Shown: positions 17,384-25,957, numbered from the stretch's first letter. The stretch is 64,000 bases of DNA from DASQFQ01 sp963722815 (GCA_963722815.1 CAVROM010000011.1:372001-436000), one strand, 5' to 3'. The notes: generated by a model not told the origin, from the sequence alone. Translations and numbers: made by a program.

Positions 17384-17991
17384 GGGCCGTCGACTCGGGC
17401 ATCGCTGCCATGGACGAGCTGAAGGAGCGGAGCGCGGAGCTGTCGGCGATCAGCTGAGGTGACCGCCCGGCGCGCCGCCGCGCGAGCGCGACCAGCGGCG
17501 CCAGGACGATGCGCTGGAGGCGGCGACCGAGGATCGGGGCGTGCGCCTCGGCGTCGTAGGTACGCGCGAGCAGGGCGAAGTCGAGCAGGTTGCGCGGCAT
17601 GCCGCGCCGGCCCATGCGCCCGGCCTCGGCCATCTCGACGACCTCGGCGAACATCTCCTCCATGTTGAGCGCCGGGGTGCAGGTCACGCGCACGCGGACC
17701 TCGTCGTCGCCGGCGTTCGCGAAGCCGTGGACGACGCCGGGCGTGATCTCGACGACGTCGCCGGCGGTGGCCGTGACGTGGCGGAGGCCCGACGCGGAAC
17801 CGCATCGTCCCGCCCAGCATCTCGAAGCGCTCGGTCTGGATCGGGTGCACGTGCGGGACCGGGACCGCGCCGCCAGGGCGGAGGGCCAGGTCGAAGGTGA
17901 GCCGTTCACCGTCGGTGGAAGCGGCGGTCTCGATGAAGCTGAAGCGCTCGCCGGTGACCGGGTTCTCGAGTGTGGTGCCTGGAGTGATCAT
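17379..17991 (-). pseudogene. Cupin-domain protein, apparent single-base frameshift near 17793
   Basis: From ATG 17991 the frame reads MITPGTTLENPVTGERFSFI and FDLALRPGGAVPVPHVHP, where the HxH of cupin motif 1 appears, then MRFRVG. An extra C in GGGCCTCC then shifts it. The next frame continues directly with LRHVTATAGDVVEITPGVVH, GFANAGDDEVRVRVT and an alpha-helical tail, stopping at 17379. Joined, the protein is about 203 residues with both cupin motifs. It may be a sequencing artefact rather than decay. The AraC regulator is divergent at 18096, a common arrangement. Family members are metal-binding enzymes or sensors; substrate unknown. Confidence 0.75.
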
Positions 17992-18053
17992 GAGCTCCAG
18001 TGTTCCGGCCGCATCTTCTGGACGTCTATGACTGCTTGACCGTGATCCTTGCT

Positions 18054-18080
18054 CGATCGTCCACGCGATCTGGACGATCG
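18054..18080. promoter_or_regulatory. Perfect 10-bp inverted repeat, probable AraC operator
   Basis: CGATCGTCCA (18054-18063), a 7-bp centre, and TGGACGATCG (18071-18080) form a perfect palindrome in the divergent intergenic region between the cupin gene and the AraC gene. A half-site-like TCTGGACG lies about 30 bp upstream. The spacing and location fit an operator controlling both genes. It ends 15 bp before the AraC start codon. Confidence 0.6.
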
Positions 18081-18095
18081 GTAGAGCTTCGAGCC

Positions 18096-19016
18096 ATGGA
18101 CGTGCCCACAGCACCGCCGGACCCGCTCGGCGAGGCCCTGCACCACCTGCGGATGAGCGGCGCCTTCTACTGCCACTCTGAGCTGACCGAGCCGTGGGGA
18201 CTGACACTGCCCGAGCTGCCCGGGCACATGTGGCTCCACGCGGTCGCCGAGGGCGTCCTCCAACTCGGCGACCGGCGGCTGATGCGCGGCGACGTCGCAC
18301 TCGTCACGCACGGCGACGGGCACGTGCTGCGCAGCGAGCCGGGCGCCGACGCGCCCGACATCCTCTCGCTCGAGCGCGAGCAGGTCTCCGAGCTCTACGA
18401 GACGTTGCGCCACGGCGGCGGCGGCGCGCGAACGCGGCTGCTGTGCGGCGCGATCCGCTTCGAGCACCCCGCCGCCCGCAACCTGATCGGCGCGCTCCCG
18501 CCCGTCATCCAGCTCGACGCCGCGCCGCTGCAGACCACGCTGTCAATGCTCGCCGCCGAGACGCGCGACCCTCAACCCGGTGGCGAGGCGATCATCACGC
18601 GGCTCGCCGACGTGCTCGTGATCCAGGCCATCCGCGGCTGGATCGCCGCGGACCCGGCGGCGCAGACCGGCTGGCTGGGAGCGCTGCGAGACCCGCACCT
18701 CGGCCAGGCGCTGGCGCTCATCCACCGCGATCCCGCACGCGAGTGGACGGTGGCGGGGCTGGCCGCGGAGCTGGCCATGTCGCGCTCCGCGTTCGCGGCG
18801 CGCTTCTCAGAGCTCGTCGGCGTGCCGGCGATGCATTACGTGACCGACTGGCGCATGCAGCTAGCGCGCAACCGGCTGCGCGACGGCGCGTCGGTAGCGC
18901 AGGTCGCGGGCGAGCTCGGCTACCGCTCAGAGGCGGCGTTCTCGCGCGCGTTCAAGCGCGTCATGGGCATGCCCCCAGGGGCGGCGCGACGCGACGGCGA
19001 GCTGGTCCTCGCCTGA
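18096..19016 (+). CDS. AraC-family transcriptional regulator with N-terminal cupin (Cupin_6 type)
   Basis: 306 residues from ATG 18096. The N-terminal half is a cupin sensor: DPLGEALHHLRMSGAFYCHS, LPGHMWLHAVAEGVLQLG, GDVALVTHGDGHVL, FEHPAARNLIGALPPVI. The C-terminal AraC double HTH has WTVAGLAAELAMSRSAFAAR and the second signature VAGELGYRSEAAFSRAFKR, then MGMPPGAAR. This architecture is common among regulators next to oxidoreductase or cupin genes. It probably controls the divergent cupin gene through the palindrome at 18054-18080. A strong hairpin follows the stop. Confidence 0.92.
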   Translation: MDVPTAPPDPLGEALHHLRMSGAFYCHSELTEPWGLTLPELPGHMWLHAVAEGVLQLGDRRLMRGDVALVTHGDGHVLRSEPGADAPDILSLEREQVSELYETLRHGGGGARTRLLCGAIRFEHPAARNLIGALPPVIQLDAAPLQTTLSMLAAETRDPQPGGEAIITRLADVLVIQAIRGWIAADPAAQTGWLGALRDPHLGQALALIHRDPAREWTVAGLAAELAMSRSAFAARFSELVGVPAMHYVTDWRMQLARNRLRDGASVAQVAGELGYRSEAAFSRAFKRVMGMPPGAARRDGELVLA

Positions 19017-19023
19017 AACACGG

Positions 19024-19056
19024 AAACCCGCGCCGGAGCGCGGGTCCTTGCAATCG
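19024..19056. terminator. Hairpin identical to the tRNA-Pro terminator sequence
   Basis: ACCCGCGC, CGGA, GCGCGGGT is a perfect stem-loop just after the AraC stop and ends that transcript. The whole stretch AAACCCGCGCCGGAGCGC then GGGTCCTTGCAATCG matches 29561-29593 (one C fewer) and closely matches the tRNA-Pro flank at 41999-42031. It may be a recurring terminator or a worn third copy of the att-like repeat. Confidence 0.6.
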
Positions 19057-19178
19057 CGACACGCGATCGCTCGATCGGCCCCGCAAGGGCATCGTCCGCC
19101 GCGGCACCTGGATCGCCGCTTGCGTCCATCCGGTTCAAGAGGTTCGTCGCGGCTGCCGATTTCTCACCCAGGGATTGC

Positions 19179-21632
19179 GTGACGCCCCCGAACCCCCATT
19201 CCGTCGCCAGACCCGCAGCGCTCCGGCCCAGCTGGCCTGCGCGCACGCGAGCGCGCATCCACGCGCGGATCGGTCGCGCGCTCGCCCAACCCGAGGCGGA
19301 CTCGGAGTTGTCGGTGGCCGGGGTCCTCGACCTCTTCGAAGAGCATTTCTACGTCGGCGAGATCACCGCCGACGGTCGCTACGTCTCTCTGACCGCCAGC
19401 CCGACGGTCGCCCGGATCTTCGGAGGCCCCGTACCCCCCGGCGCGGAACCCGGCGCGTTGTGGGAGTCGATGGTCCACGCGGATGACTGGCCCGAATACC
19501 TGCGTTTCAACCACCAGCTGCTCGAGTGTGCCGATGGCGAGACGAGCTACCGCGTCACCGGTCTCGACGGCGTCACGCGGCTGATCCGCGATCGCGCTCG
19601 CGCCGTCCGTCGGACCGACGGACGCGTGCTCGTGCAGGGGCTCATCTCGGACATCAGCGGGCGCGCCGAGGCGGACGCGCGCGCGGCGGAGGCCGCCGAC
19701 CGGTTCACCAGCCTGCTCGACGTCGTCGGCGAGCACGTGTACCTCGCCGTCGTCCACGCCGACGGGCGCGTGGAGGAGATGTTCCAGGGACCGGGAGCCG
19801 ACCGCCTGCTCGGTGGCGCTGAGCCGGATCCCGAGATGGTCAACTGGGACGCCGCGATCCACCCCGACGACCGCGCGGCCTACGACGCCTTCAACCGCGA
19901 GCTCAGCGCCGGGCGCGAGAGCGACGTCGAGTACCGGCTGATCGGCGCCGACGGCGTGACCCGCTGGGTCCACGATCGAGCCGCGACGCGGTGTCGGCGG
20001 GACGGAACGATCGAGATCAGCGGCATCGTCTCCGATGTCACCGAGCAGCGCCGCATGCGTGCCGAGCTGGCGGCCGCGCACGCCGCCGTCTCGCGGGTCG
20101 TCGAGGCGATGGACGACCATCTCTACACCCTGCGCGTCCTGCCCGACGGCGGATGCACCGCTGTCTATCGAGGTCCGCACCGCGAGGCGCTGGTCGGTGG
20201 AGCGCTGCCGGGCGGGGCCGCCGACGACCTGCTGTGGGCGTCGCTGCTGCACCCGGATGACCGCGCGCGCTGGGAGACGGCGCTGCGACAGCTTCAGCAG
20301 GGCGAGCCGGTCGAGCTCGAGTACCGGGTTGTCGGTGTCGACGGCGTCGAGCGAATCCTGTTCGACCGGCTGCGACCGCGCCGCGAGCCCGACGGCACGC
20401 TCTACTTCGACGGCGTCACCCGGGACGTCACGGAGCGCCGGCGCCTCGAGGACGAGCTCCGCCGGAGCATGGCGGACATGGCGCAGGCCCACCGCGAGCT
20501 CGACGCCGCGCATCGCGCCGCCGAGCTACGGGCCAGGACGGACGACCTGACCGGGACGTACAACCGCCGCCACTTCTCCGAGCTCGTCACGGCAGCCGCC
20601 GCGGCGGACGACGCCGCCGATTGCGCGCTGCTGCTGCTCGACGCCGACCACTTCAAGCAGATCAACGACACGCACGGCCACGCCATCGGTGACGCGGCCC
20701 TCGTCGAGCTCGCGCGACGGCTGAGTGCGGAGCTCGCCGCCGGCGAGCTGCTCGCCCGCTGGGGCGGCGAGGAGTTCGCGGTCCTGGTCCGCAACGTGTC
20801 CTCCGAAGCCGGCCTGCGCACGCGCGCGGAGCGCCTGCGTGAGATCGTCCGGACGATCCCGATGCTGGCCGACCGCACGACGATCCATCTGACCGTCTCC
20901 ATCGGCGCCGCACATCGCCCGGCGGGTCCCATCGCCCTCGACGCCTGGATCGAGTCGGCAGATCACGCGCTCTACGCCGCGAAGGGTCGTGGTCGCGACC
21001 AGGTGTGCCTCGCCGGCGACGTCCGCGCCACCGCGGATCGGCCCGAGGACTCCGAGGCCGTGACCCTCGCGCGCGGCATCGCCTTCGCGGCGGCGCGGCG
21101 AGCCGGCGAGGGGGAGGCCCATGCCGAAGCGGTCGCGAGCCTCGCCGCCACCGTCGCGGAGCGCCTGGATCTGCCCGCCGGGATGGTCACGCGCTGCCGG
21201 CTCGGCGGCTGGCTGCACGACGTGGGCAAGGTCGCCATCCCGGACGCGATCGTCCTCAAACCGGGGCCGCTGAGTGAGGACGAGTGGACCGTCATGCGCA
21301 CCCACCCGGCCCACAGCGAGGAGATCGTGCAACGGATCGCGAGCCTTCGCGACAGCGCGCCTGGTGTGCGCCACCACCACGAGCGCTACGACGGCACCGG
21401 CTATCCCGACCGCCTGTCGGCGAACGACATCCCCATCGAAGCCCGCATCATCGCTGCCGCGGACGCCTACTGCGCCATGACCACCGACCGCGTCTACTCG
21501 GCTGCCAGGACCCCCGAGGGAGCGGCCGGCGAGCTCCGACGGAGCGCCGGCACGCACTTCGACCCGCAGGTCGTGCGCGCGCTGCTGGAAGTCACCGGGT
21601 ACGCCCAGGCGCGACTGTCGAAAGCGGCCTGA
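19179..21632 (+). CDS. Triple-PAS sensor with GGDEF and HD-GYP domains (c-di-GMP turnover)
   Basis: 817 residues from GTG 19179. Three PAS modules occupy about residues 45-160, 165-290 and 295-415. Each ends in the PAC-like pattern (LISDISGRAEAD, IVSDVTEQRRM, GVTRDVTERRRL). A helical linker leads to a GGDEF domain with TDDLTGTYNRRHF, DADHFKQINDTHGH and an intact WGGEEF (about 526); no RxxD inhibitory site precedes it. The C-terminus is HD-GYP with LHDVGKVAIPDAI (about 675), THPAHSEEIV and HHHERYDGTGYPDRL. It could therefore both make and degrade cyclic di-GMP. No membrane helix is seen, so it is a cytoplasmic sensor whose PAS ligands are unknown. Confidence 0.93.
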   Translation: MTPPNPHSVARPAALRPSWPARTRARIHARIGRALAQPEADSELSVAGVLDLFEEHFYVGEITADGRYVSLTASPTVARIFGGPVPPGAEPGALWESMVHADDWPEYLRFNHQLLECADGETSYRVTGLDGVTRLIRDRARAVRRTDGRVLVQGLISDISGRAEADARAAEAADRFTSLLDVVGEHVYLAVVHADGRVEEMFQGPGADRLLGGAEPDPEMVNWDAAIHPDDRAAYDAFNRELSAGRESDVEYRLIGADGVTRWVHDRAATRCRRDGTIEISGIVSDVTEQRRMRAELAAAHAAVSRVVEAMDDHLYTLRVLPDGGCTAVYRGPHREALVGGALPGGAADDLLWASLLHPDDRARWETALRQLQQGEPVELEYRVVGVDGVERILFDRLRPRREPDGTLYFDGVTRDVTERRRLEDELRRSMADMAQAHRELDAAHRAAELRARTDDLTGTYNRRHFSELVTAAAAADDAADCALLLLDADHFKQINDTHGHAIGDAALVELARRLSAELAAGELLARWGGEEFAVLVRNVSSEAGLRTRAERLREIVRTIPMLADRTTIHLTVSIGAAHRPAGPIALDAWIESADHALYAAKGRGRDQVCLAGDVRATADRPEDSEAVTLARGIAFAAARRAGEGEAHAEAVASLAATVAERLDLPAGMVTRCRLGGWLHDVGKVAIPDAIVLKPGPLSEDEWTVMRTHPAHSEEIVQRIASLRDSAPGVRHHHERYDGTGYPDRLSANDIPIEARIIAAADAYCAMTTDRVYSAARTPEGAAGELRRSAGTHFDPQVVRALLEVTGYAQARLSKAA

Positions 21633-21673
21633 GCGCTGCGCGCGCCGAGCCGCGCGTGATCTAGCATCCGGCG

Positions 21674-22120
21674 ATGCCGCTGAGCCCCTGGGAGCAGCTG
21701 AGCGCTGAGCTCCCGGCGTCTGTGATTCCACTCGAGCGGACGCTCGACGGCTTCCTCGATCTCGAATGGCTCGAGCTGAGCGAGGACATCGCCCGCGCGC
21801 GGCTTGTGGTTCGCGACGACCTCAAGCAGTCGCTGGGGCTCGTGCACGGCGGCGTCTACTCGGCGGTGGCGGAGAGCCTCGCATCGGTCGGCACGATCTA
21901 CGGCGTCTGGAGGGACGGCTCCATAGCCTCCGGCATGAGCAACCGCGCGAGCTTCCTCCGTCCGGTGCTCGGGGGGACGCTCGAGGCCGTCTCCACGTGC
22001 CGAGGTCGTGATGACGATCGGTGGGTATGGAACACCGACTTCACCGACGAGCAGGACCGGCTCTGCGCGATCGTCGAGGTCACGATCGCGGTGCGGCCGT
22101 ACACGCCGCCCGACGCTTGA
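21674..22120 (+). CDS. PaaI-type hotdog thioesterase
   Basis: 148 residues with the PaaI/DUF4442-type hotdog core: LVHGGVYSAVAESLASVGT near residue 56, where the HGG motif and the following acidic residue form the active site, then MSNRASFLRPVLGGTLEAVS. The start ATG 21674 follows CATCCGGCG, so its ribosome site is weak. It is convergent with the aromatic-CoA degradation operon. In phenylacetate and related pathways, PaaI hydrolyses dead-end CoA intermediates, and a similar rescue function fits here. Confidence 0.85.
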   Translation: MPLSPWEQLSAELPASVIPLERTLDGFLDLEWLELSEDIARARLVVRDDLKQSLGLVHGGVYSAVAESLASVGTIYGVWRDGSIASGMSNRASFLRPVLGGTLEAVSTCRGRDDDRWVWNTDFTDEQDRLCAIVEVTIAVRPYTPPDA

Positions 22121-22129
22121 GGCGCCGGG

Positions 22130-22351
22130 TCAGACGCTCGGCGAGTCGTCGTCGACGAGGTGCTCGTGGATCAGGCCCAGCCCGTTGACGGCGTTGTAGA
22201 CCGCCGCGAGCGCGTGCTGGAGGTTCGCTGCCGCAACCGGCGGAAGGTCCCGCGCGCAGAGCGCCTTGAGCCGCTCGTAGACGTCGGCGATCGCCTGCTC
22301 GTCCTCGGTGAGCTCGCCTCCCAGTAGGTCCCTGTGCATATCAGGCACCAC
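22130..22351 (-). CDS. Small helical protein at the end of the aromatic-CoA operon
   Basis: 73 residues from GTG 22351; GTG 22348 or ATG 22339 are alternatives. It is mostly helical: LTEDEQAIADVYERLKALCA, LPPVAAANLQHALAAVYNAV, NGLGLIHEHLVDDDSPSV. There is no signal or TM. It overlaps the end of the CoA-ligase gene by about 11 nt, so it is the last gene of the operon. No family was recognised. An accessory subunit of the pathway is possible from its position alone. Confidence 0.6.
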   Translation of the reverse strand: MVPDMHRDLLGGELTEDEQAIADVYERLKALCARDLPPVAAANLQHALAAVYNAVNGLGLIHEHLVDDDSPSV

Positions 22352-23696
22352 TCGAGCTCGCCGGCACGTCGCGCAGGTCGAGCAGCCGCTTAGCCTTCAG
22401 CTCGAAGCGCGGCAGCGCCCCGTCGGCGGCGCGCTCCACGCGAAAGTTCAGCCCCTCGTGGGCGTCAGCCAGCTCGCCGCGCAGCCGCTCGCGCATCGCG
22501 GGCCAATCGTCCTCGCCGAGCCCCGCGCCGAGCTCGATCTTCAGCGTGATCTCGTCGCGATGGTCCTCACGCGTCAGCACGACCTGGAACTCCTCGACCG
22601 AGGGGAAGGTCCGCACGATGCCCTCGATCGCGCGCGGGTAGACGTTCGTGCCGCGGATGAGCTTCATGTCGTCCACGCGCCCGAGGATCCCGCCGTCGTA
22701 GATGTCGAAGGTCCGGCCGCACGCGCAACGCGAGGCGGGCACCTTTCGGACGAGGTCGGCGGTGCGATAGCGCAGGAGCGGCACGCCGCCGCGACCGAAG
22801 GAGGTGACGATGCGCTCGCCGATTTCCCCGTACCCGACCGGTTCGAGCGTGTCCGGGTCCACGACTTCCTCGATGACGTGATCCTCGATGATGTGGGCGC
22901 CACCCGGCTGCTCGGCGCACTCGAACATGATGATCGAGCCGATCTCCGTCATACCCGCGGTGTCGTACGCCTTGGCGCCCCACTGCTCCTCGACGAGCGC
23001 CTTCGTCTCCGGGATCGACCCCGCCGGCTCGCCCGACAAGATCACCCGCTCGACCGCCGAGCCGCGCAGGTCGAGCCCGAGTCGATCGGCCTCCTGCGCG
23101 AGCCGGAGCGCGTACGTCGGCGTCGAGGCGACGACCGTGGCTCCGAAGTCGAGGATCTGCTTCACGCGGGACTCCGTGGTCTGGGCACCGCCCGGGATAT
23201 TCAGCACGCCGACCTTCTCCATCGCGTAGTGCAGGCCCCAGAAGCCGATGAAGGAGCCGTAGCCGAAGGCGATGTAGGCGACGTCACGCGGCCGCGCCCC
23301 GCAGCCCCAGACGCCGTAGGCCCACATCTCCGCCGCCCACGACCAGTCCTTGCGCGTGTCGAGTGCGCGCAGCGGCATCCGCCCGGTCGTGCCGGACGTC
23401 GTGTGCAGGCGTATGGCTTGCTCCGGACCGACCGTCGGCAGAGAGCCGTAAGGCGGGTTCGCCTCCTGAGAGCCCATCCAGTCGTCCCGCGTCAGCAGCG
23501 GCGCGCGCCGGAGGTCGGCCAGCGACGTGAGCTGCTCGGGGGAGAAGCTCCCCCGCCGAAAGCTCTCGCGGTACCAGGGGCTCCTCGCCTGCGCCCACTC
23601 GCAGAGGTAGCGCAGCTTGGCGAATTGGAGCGTCTCGAGCTGCTGGCGGGGCAGCGTCTCGGTCTTGGGATTCCAGTAGGGGCTCGCCGACGTCAT
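22341..23696 (-). CDS. Phenylacetate-CoA ligase-like AMP-forming aryl-CoA ligase
   Basis: 451 residues, the length of PaaK. Landmarks are YLCEWAQARSPWYRESF, LHTTSGTTGRMPL (P-loop-like adenylate motif), IAFGYGSFIGFWGLHYAME, AYDTAGMTEIG and LLRYRTADLV. CRCACGRTFD carries cysteines as in PaaK-like enzymes (written CACGR in the chain), and GRVDDMKLIRGTNVYP ends the core domain. It activates an aromatic carboxylic acid to its CoA thioester. The neighbouring fused FAD-hydroxylase/OYE suggests 2-aminobenzoate or salicylate as substrate, but that is inference. The ATG at 23696 follows the remnant dehydrogenase by 22 nt. Confidence 0.87.
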   Translation of the reverse strand: MTSASPYWNPKTETLPRQQLETLQFAKLRYLCEWAQARSPWYRESFRRGSFSPEQLTSLADLRRAPLLTRDDWMGSQEANPPYGSLPTVGPEQAIRLHTTSGTTGRMPLRALDTRKDWSWAAEMWAYGVWGCGARPRDVAYIAFGYGSFIGFWGLHYAMEKVGVLNIPGGAQTTESRVKQILDFGATVVASTPTYALRLAQEADRLGLDLRGSAVERVILSGEPAGSIPETKALVEEQWGAKAYDTAGMTEIGSIIMFECAEQPGGAHIIEDHVIEEVVDPDTLEPVGYGEIGERIVTSFGRGGVPLLRYRTADLVRKVPASRCACGRTFDIYDGGILGRVDDMKLIRGTNVYPRAIEGIVRTFPSVEEFQVVLTREDHRDEITLKIELGAGLGEDDWPAMRERLRGELADAHEGLNFRVERAADGALPRFELKAKRLLDLRDVPASSSGA

Positions 23697-23718
23697 GGCC
23701 TTTGGTCGGGTCGCGACT

Positions 23719-23981
23719 CTACTCCTGCGCGGCCGCGGCCTTGAACAGCTGCCGGGCGATGATCTCGCGCTGGATCTCGTACGCGCCCTCGTAGATCCGC
23801 GGGGCGCGCACGTCGCGAAACGTGGCCAGGAGTTTGCCCATGGCGGCTAGGTGCGACATCGGGCGGACCCCGGCGTCATAGGCGTTCGCCGCAGCAGGAC
23901 GTCATGGGCGAGGGCGTGGCAGCGCTCGAGCAGGTCCACCTGCTCGTCGCTGAGGTGCAGGTCGAGCGGATCAGCCGTCAT
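23719..23981 (-). pseudogene. Acyl-CoA dehydrogenase remnant with a large internal deletion
   Basis: From ATG 23981 the first ~29 residues (MTADPLDLHLSDEQVDLLER, then CHALAHDVL) look like an acyl-CoA dehydrogenase N-terminus. The next readable part, in another frame, is NAYDAGVRPMSHLAAMGKLL, then RDVRAPRIYEGAYEIQREII and ARQLFKAAAAQE. That is the family's C-terminal signature and stops at TAG 23719-23721. A normal gene is about 1.15 kb; here the two ends are joined in 263 bp, so roughly 0.9 kb is missing and the frame is broken. The start overlaps the RidA stop by 11 nt, so it was once a normal operon member. Confidence 0.75.
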
Positions 23982-24393
23982 CTCGCCGCCCCCCGCGCCG
24001 CGCGGCGACGCCCATCAGCTCGACCTTGGCCTCCTCGTCGAACAGCCGGGTCACACCGAAGAGGCCGATCGCCGGATACCGGCGGCCGAAGTGCTCGCGC
24101 CACACGTGAGCCAGAGCGCCGAGAGAGGAGCGGTACTCCGCGATGTCGGTGCAGAAGACCTGCAGGCTGATCAGGTCCTCGCCTTCGCAGCCTGCCGCGC
24201 GCATCGCGGCTGCGAGGTTGCTCGCCGCCTGGCGAAACTGGTCGACGAGGGTCTCCCCCACGATGCGGTTGTCAGCGTTCAGCGCCGTCTGCCCGCCGAG
24301 GAAGACGAGGTCCGTGCCGGCGGGCACGACCGCGTGCGCGTAGCCGGACGGCGGAGCGAGCTCCGCGGCGGTGACGATCTCGTGCTCGGTCAT
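23971..24393 (-). CDS. RidA/YjgF-family enamine/imine deaminase
   Basis: 140 residues with the RidA fold pattern: MTEHEIVTAAELAPPSGYAH, LVFLGGQTALNADNRIVG, QFRQAASNLAAAMRAAGCEG, DLISLQVFCTDIAEY, YPAIGLFGVTRLFDEEAKVE. RidA proteins hydrolyse reactive enamines or imines; related YjgF proteins serve as deaminases in amino-aromatic pathways. Its place between enoyl-CoA hydratase and ligase genes fits removal of the amino group after ring reduction of 2-aminobenzoyl-CoA. The catalytic Arg is less easily assigned here. The ATG overlaps the hydratase stop (ATGA). Confidence 0.85.
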   Translation of the reverse strand: MTEHEIVTAAELAPPSGYAHAVVPAGTDLVFLGGQTALNADNRIVGETLVDQFRQAASNLAAAMRAAGCEGEDLISLQVFCTDIAEYRSSLGALAHVWREHFGRRYPAIGLFGVTRLFDEEAKVELMGVAARRGGRRDDG

Positions 24394-25214
24394 CGGCCCC
24401 TCCAGACGGGCTTCCGGTTTTCTCCCCAGGCGCGATAGAACTCGCCGTGATCCTGGCTCTTCATGAGCAGCGCCTGGACGAGCGCCTCGAGTTCGATCGC
24501 GCCGCCGAGGTCGGTGTCGAGCTCACGGGTGAGCATGACCTTCGTCGCCGCGTAGGCGAGCGCCGGACCGTCCGCTATCCGCCGCGCGAGGCTCTCGGTC
24601 TCGGCGTCCAGCGCATCGTCCTCCACGAGGTCGCCCAGGCCGATCGCGGCAGCCTCCTCGGCGGGCAGCTTGTCACCGAGCATCAGGAGCCGCGTGGCGC
24701 GACCCAGCCCGACGATCCGCGGCAGGAGATAGGCGGCGCCCATGTCCGCTCCGGACAGGCCGACGCGCGTGAAGAGGAAGGCAAACGACGCGGACCGGGC
24801 GAGCACGCGGAAGTCCGCGGCGAGCGCCAGAACGGATCCGGCCCCCGCGGCGACGCCCTGAATCGATGCGATGACCGGCAGCGGGCACTCGCGCATCGCC
24901 CGCACGGTGGCGCCGGTCATGCGGGTGAACTCGAGCAGCTCGTCGACCTCGAGCTTCTGCAGCTCCCCGATGATCTCCTCGACGTCGCCGCCCGAGCAGA
25001 AGGCGCGGCCCTCTCCGCGCAACACCACGACGCGCGCGTCGCCGCGATGGGCGAGCTGCCCGAACAGATCGCGGAGGTCCGCATAGGCCTCGAACGTCAG
25101 CGCGTTGAGCTTGTCGGGTCGGTTGAGCGTGACGGTCGCAATGCCGTCCCTCACCGAGAAGGCGAAGTTGCGCCAGTCGTCGGCGATCGGCGTGCTGCCG
25201 CGGAACGGGCTCAT
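24390..25214 (-). CDS. Enoyl-CoA hydratase/isomerase family protein
   Basis: 274 residues with the crotonase core: VTLNRPDKLNALTFEAYADL, VVVLRGEGRAFCSGGDVEEI (oxyanion-hole GGD), IQGVAAGAGSVLALAADFRV, FLFTRVGLSGADMGAAYLLP, and a C-terminal helix region containing TKVMLTRELDTDL. The second oxyanion segment AGAGS is intact. It overlaps both neighbours by 4 nt. In a ring-cleavage or beta-oxidation-like pathway it would hydrate or hydrolyse a CoA intermediate; 2-aminobenzoyl-CoA clusters known elsewhere also include such an enzyme. Confidence 0.9.
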   Translation of the reverse strand: MSPFRGSTPIADDWRNFAFSVRDGIATVTLNRPDKLNALTFEAYADLRDLFGQLAHRGDARVVVLRGEGRAFCSGGDVEEIIGELQKLEVDELLEFTRMTGATVRAMRECPLPVIASIQGVAAGAGSVLALAADFRVLARSASFAFLFTRVGLSGADMGAAYLLPRIVGLGRATRLLMLGDKLPAEEAAAIGLGDLVEDDALDAETESLARRIADGPALAYAATKVMLTRELDTDLGGAIELEALVQALLMKSQDHGEFYRAWGENRKPVWRGR

Positions 25215-25957
25215 GCCTGGATCCCTCCTCCGTCGAGGACGACGGTCTGGCCGTTGATGGACACCGCGTCGGCCGAGGCGAGCCAGTGCGCCGTGGCGGC
25301 GACCTCCTCGGGCTGCAGCAATCGGCCCAGCGGCGCCTGAGACGCCAGCATCGCCCGGCTCTCCTCCTCCCCGCGGCCCGTTCGCTCGGCGATGTTGGCG
25401 ACCGAGCGGTCGGTCATCGGCGTGTCGACGAAGGTCGGGCAGATCGCGTTGGCGGTGATCTCCGTGCCGGCGAGCTCACTCGCGGCGACGCGCACCAGCC
25501 CCACCGCGGCGTGCTTGGACGCGGCGTACGCAGCGGTATAGGGAGTGCCGGCTCGCGCCGCGGTCGAGGCGATCACCACGATGCGCCCTCGGCCGCGTCG
25601 TCGCATCCCCGGGATCGCCTCGCGCAGCGACAGGAACACGCTCGTGGCGTTGACGTCGAGCAGTGACCGCCACGTGTCGAGCGTCGTCCGCTCCAGCGGG
25701 GCGGCAGCGGCGGCGCCCGCGTTGCACACGAGCACGTCGATGTCGTCGTGCGCGGCGAACAGCGCCTTCACGTCGTCCTCGTCAGTGACGTCACAGCGGG
25801 CGACGCTGATGCGCGCGGTCTCGCGGGCGAGCGCTTCGAGCGCTGCGACGTCGCGCCCCACGCCGATCACGTCGTCGCCGTCGCGCGCGAAGCGCCGGGC
25901 GATCGCACGACCGATCCCTCGGCTCGCGCCCGTGACCATGACGCGTCGTGCGCTCAC
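25211..25957 (-). CDS. SDR-family NAD(P)-dependent oxidoreductase
   Basis: 248 residues. Cofactor motif TGASRGIG near residue 10, VCNAGAAAAAPLE near 85, catalytic Ser in IVVIASTAARAG and YTAAYAASKHAAVG carrying Tyr-x-x-x-Lys, then ICPTFVDTPMT. This is a classical SDR, most like 3-hydroxyacyl-CoA or 3-oxoacyl reductases. The GTG start overlaps the LLM gene stop by 4 nt. In this operon it probably oxidises a hydroxy-acyl-CoA intermediate. Confidence 0.92.
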   Translation of the reverse strand: MSARRVMVTGASRGIGRAIARRFARDGDDVIGVGRDVAALEALARETARISVARCDVTDEDDVKALFAAHDDIDVLVCNAGAAAAAPLERTTLDTWRSLLDVNATSVFLSLREAIPGMRRRGRGRIVVIASTAARAGTPYTAAYAASKHAAVGLVRVAASELAGTEITANAICPTFVDTPMTDRSVANIAERTGRGEEESRAMLASQAPLGRLLQPEEVAATAHWLASADAVSINGQTVVLDGGGIQA

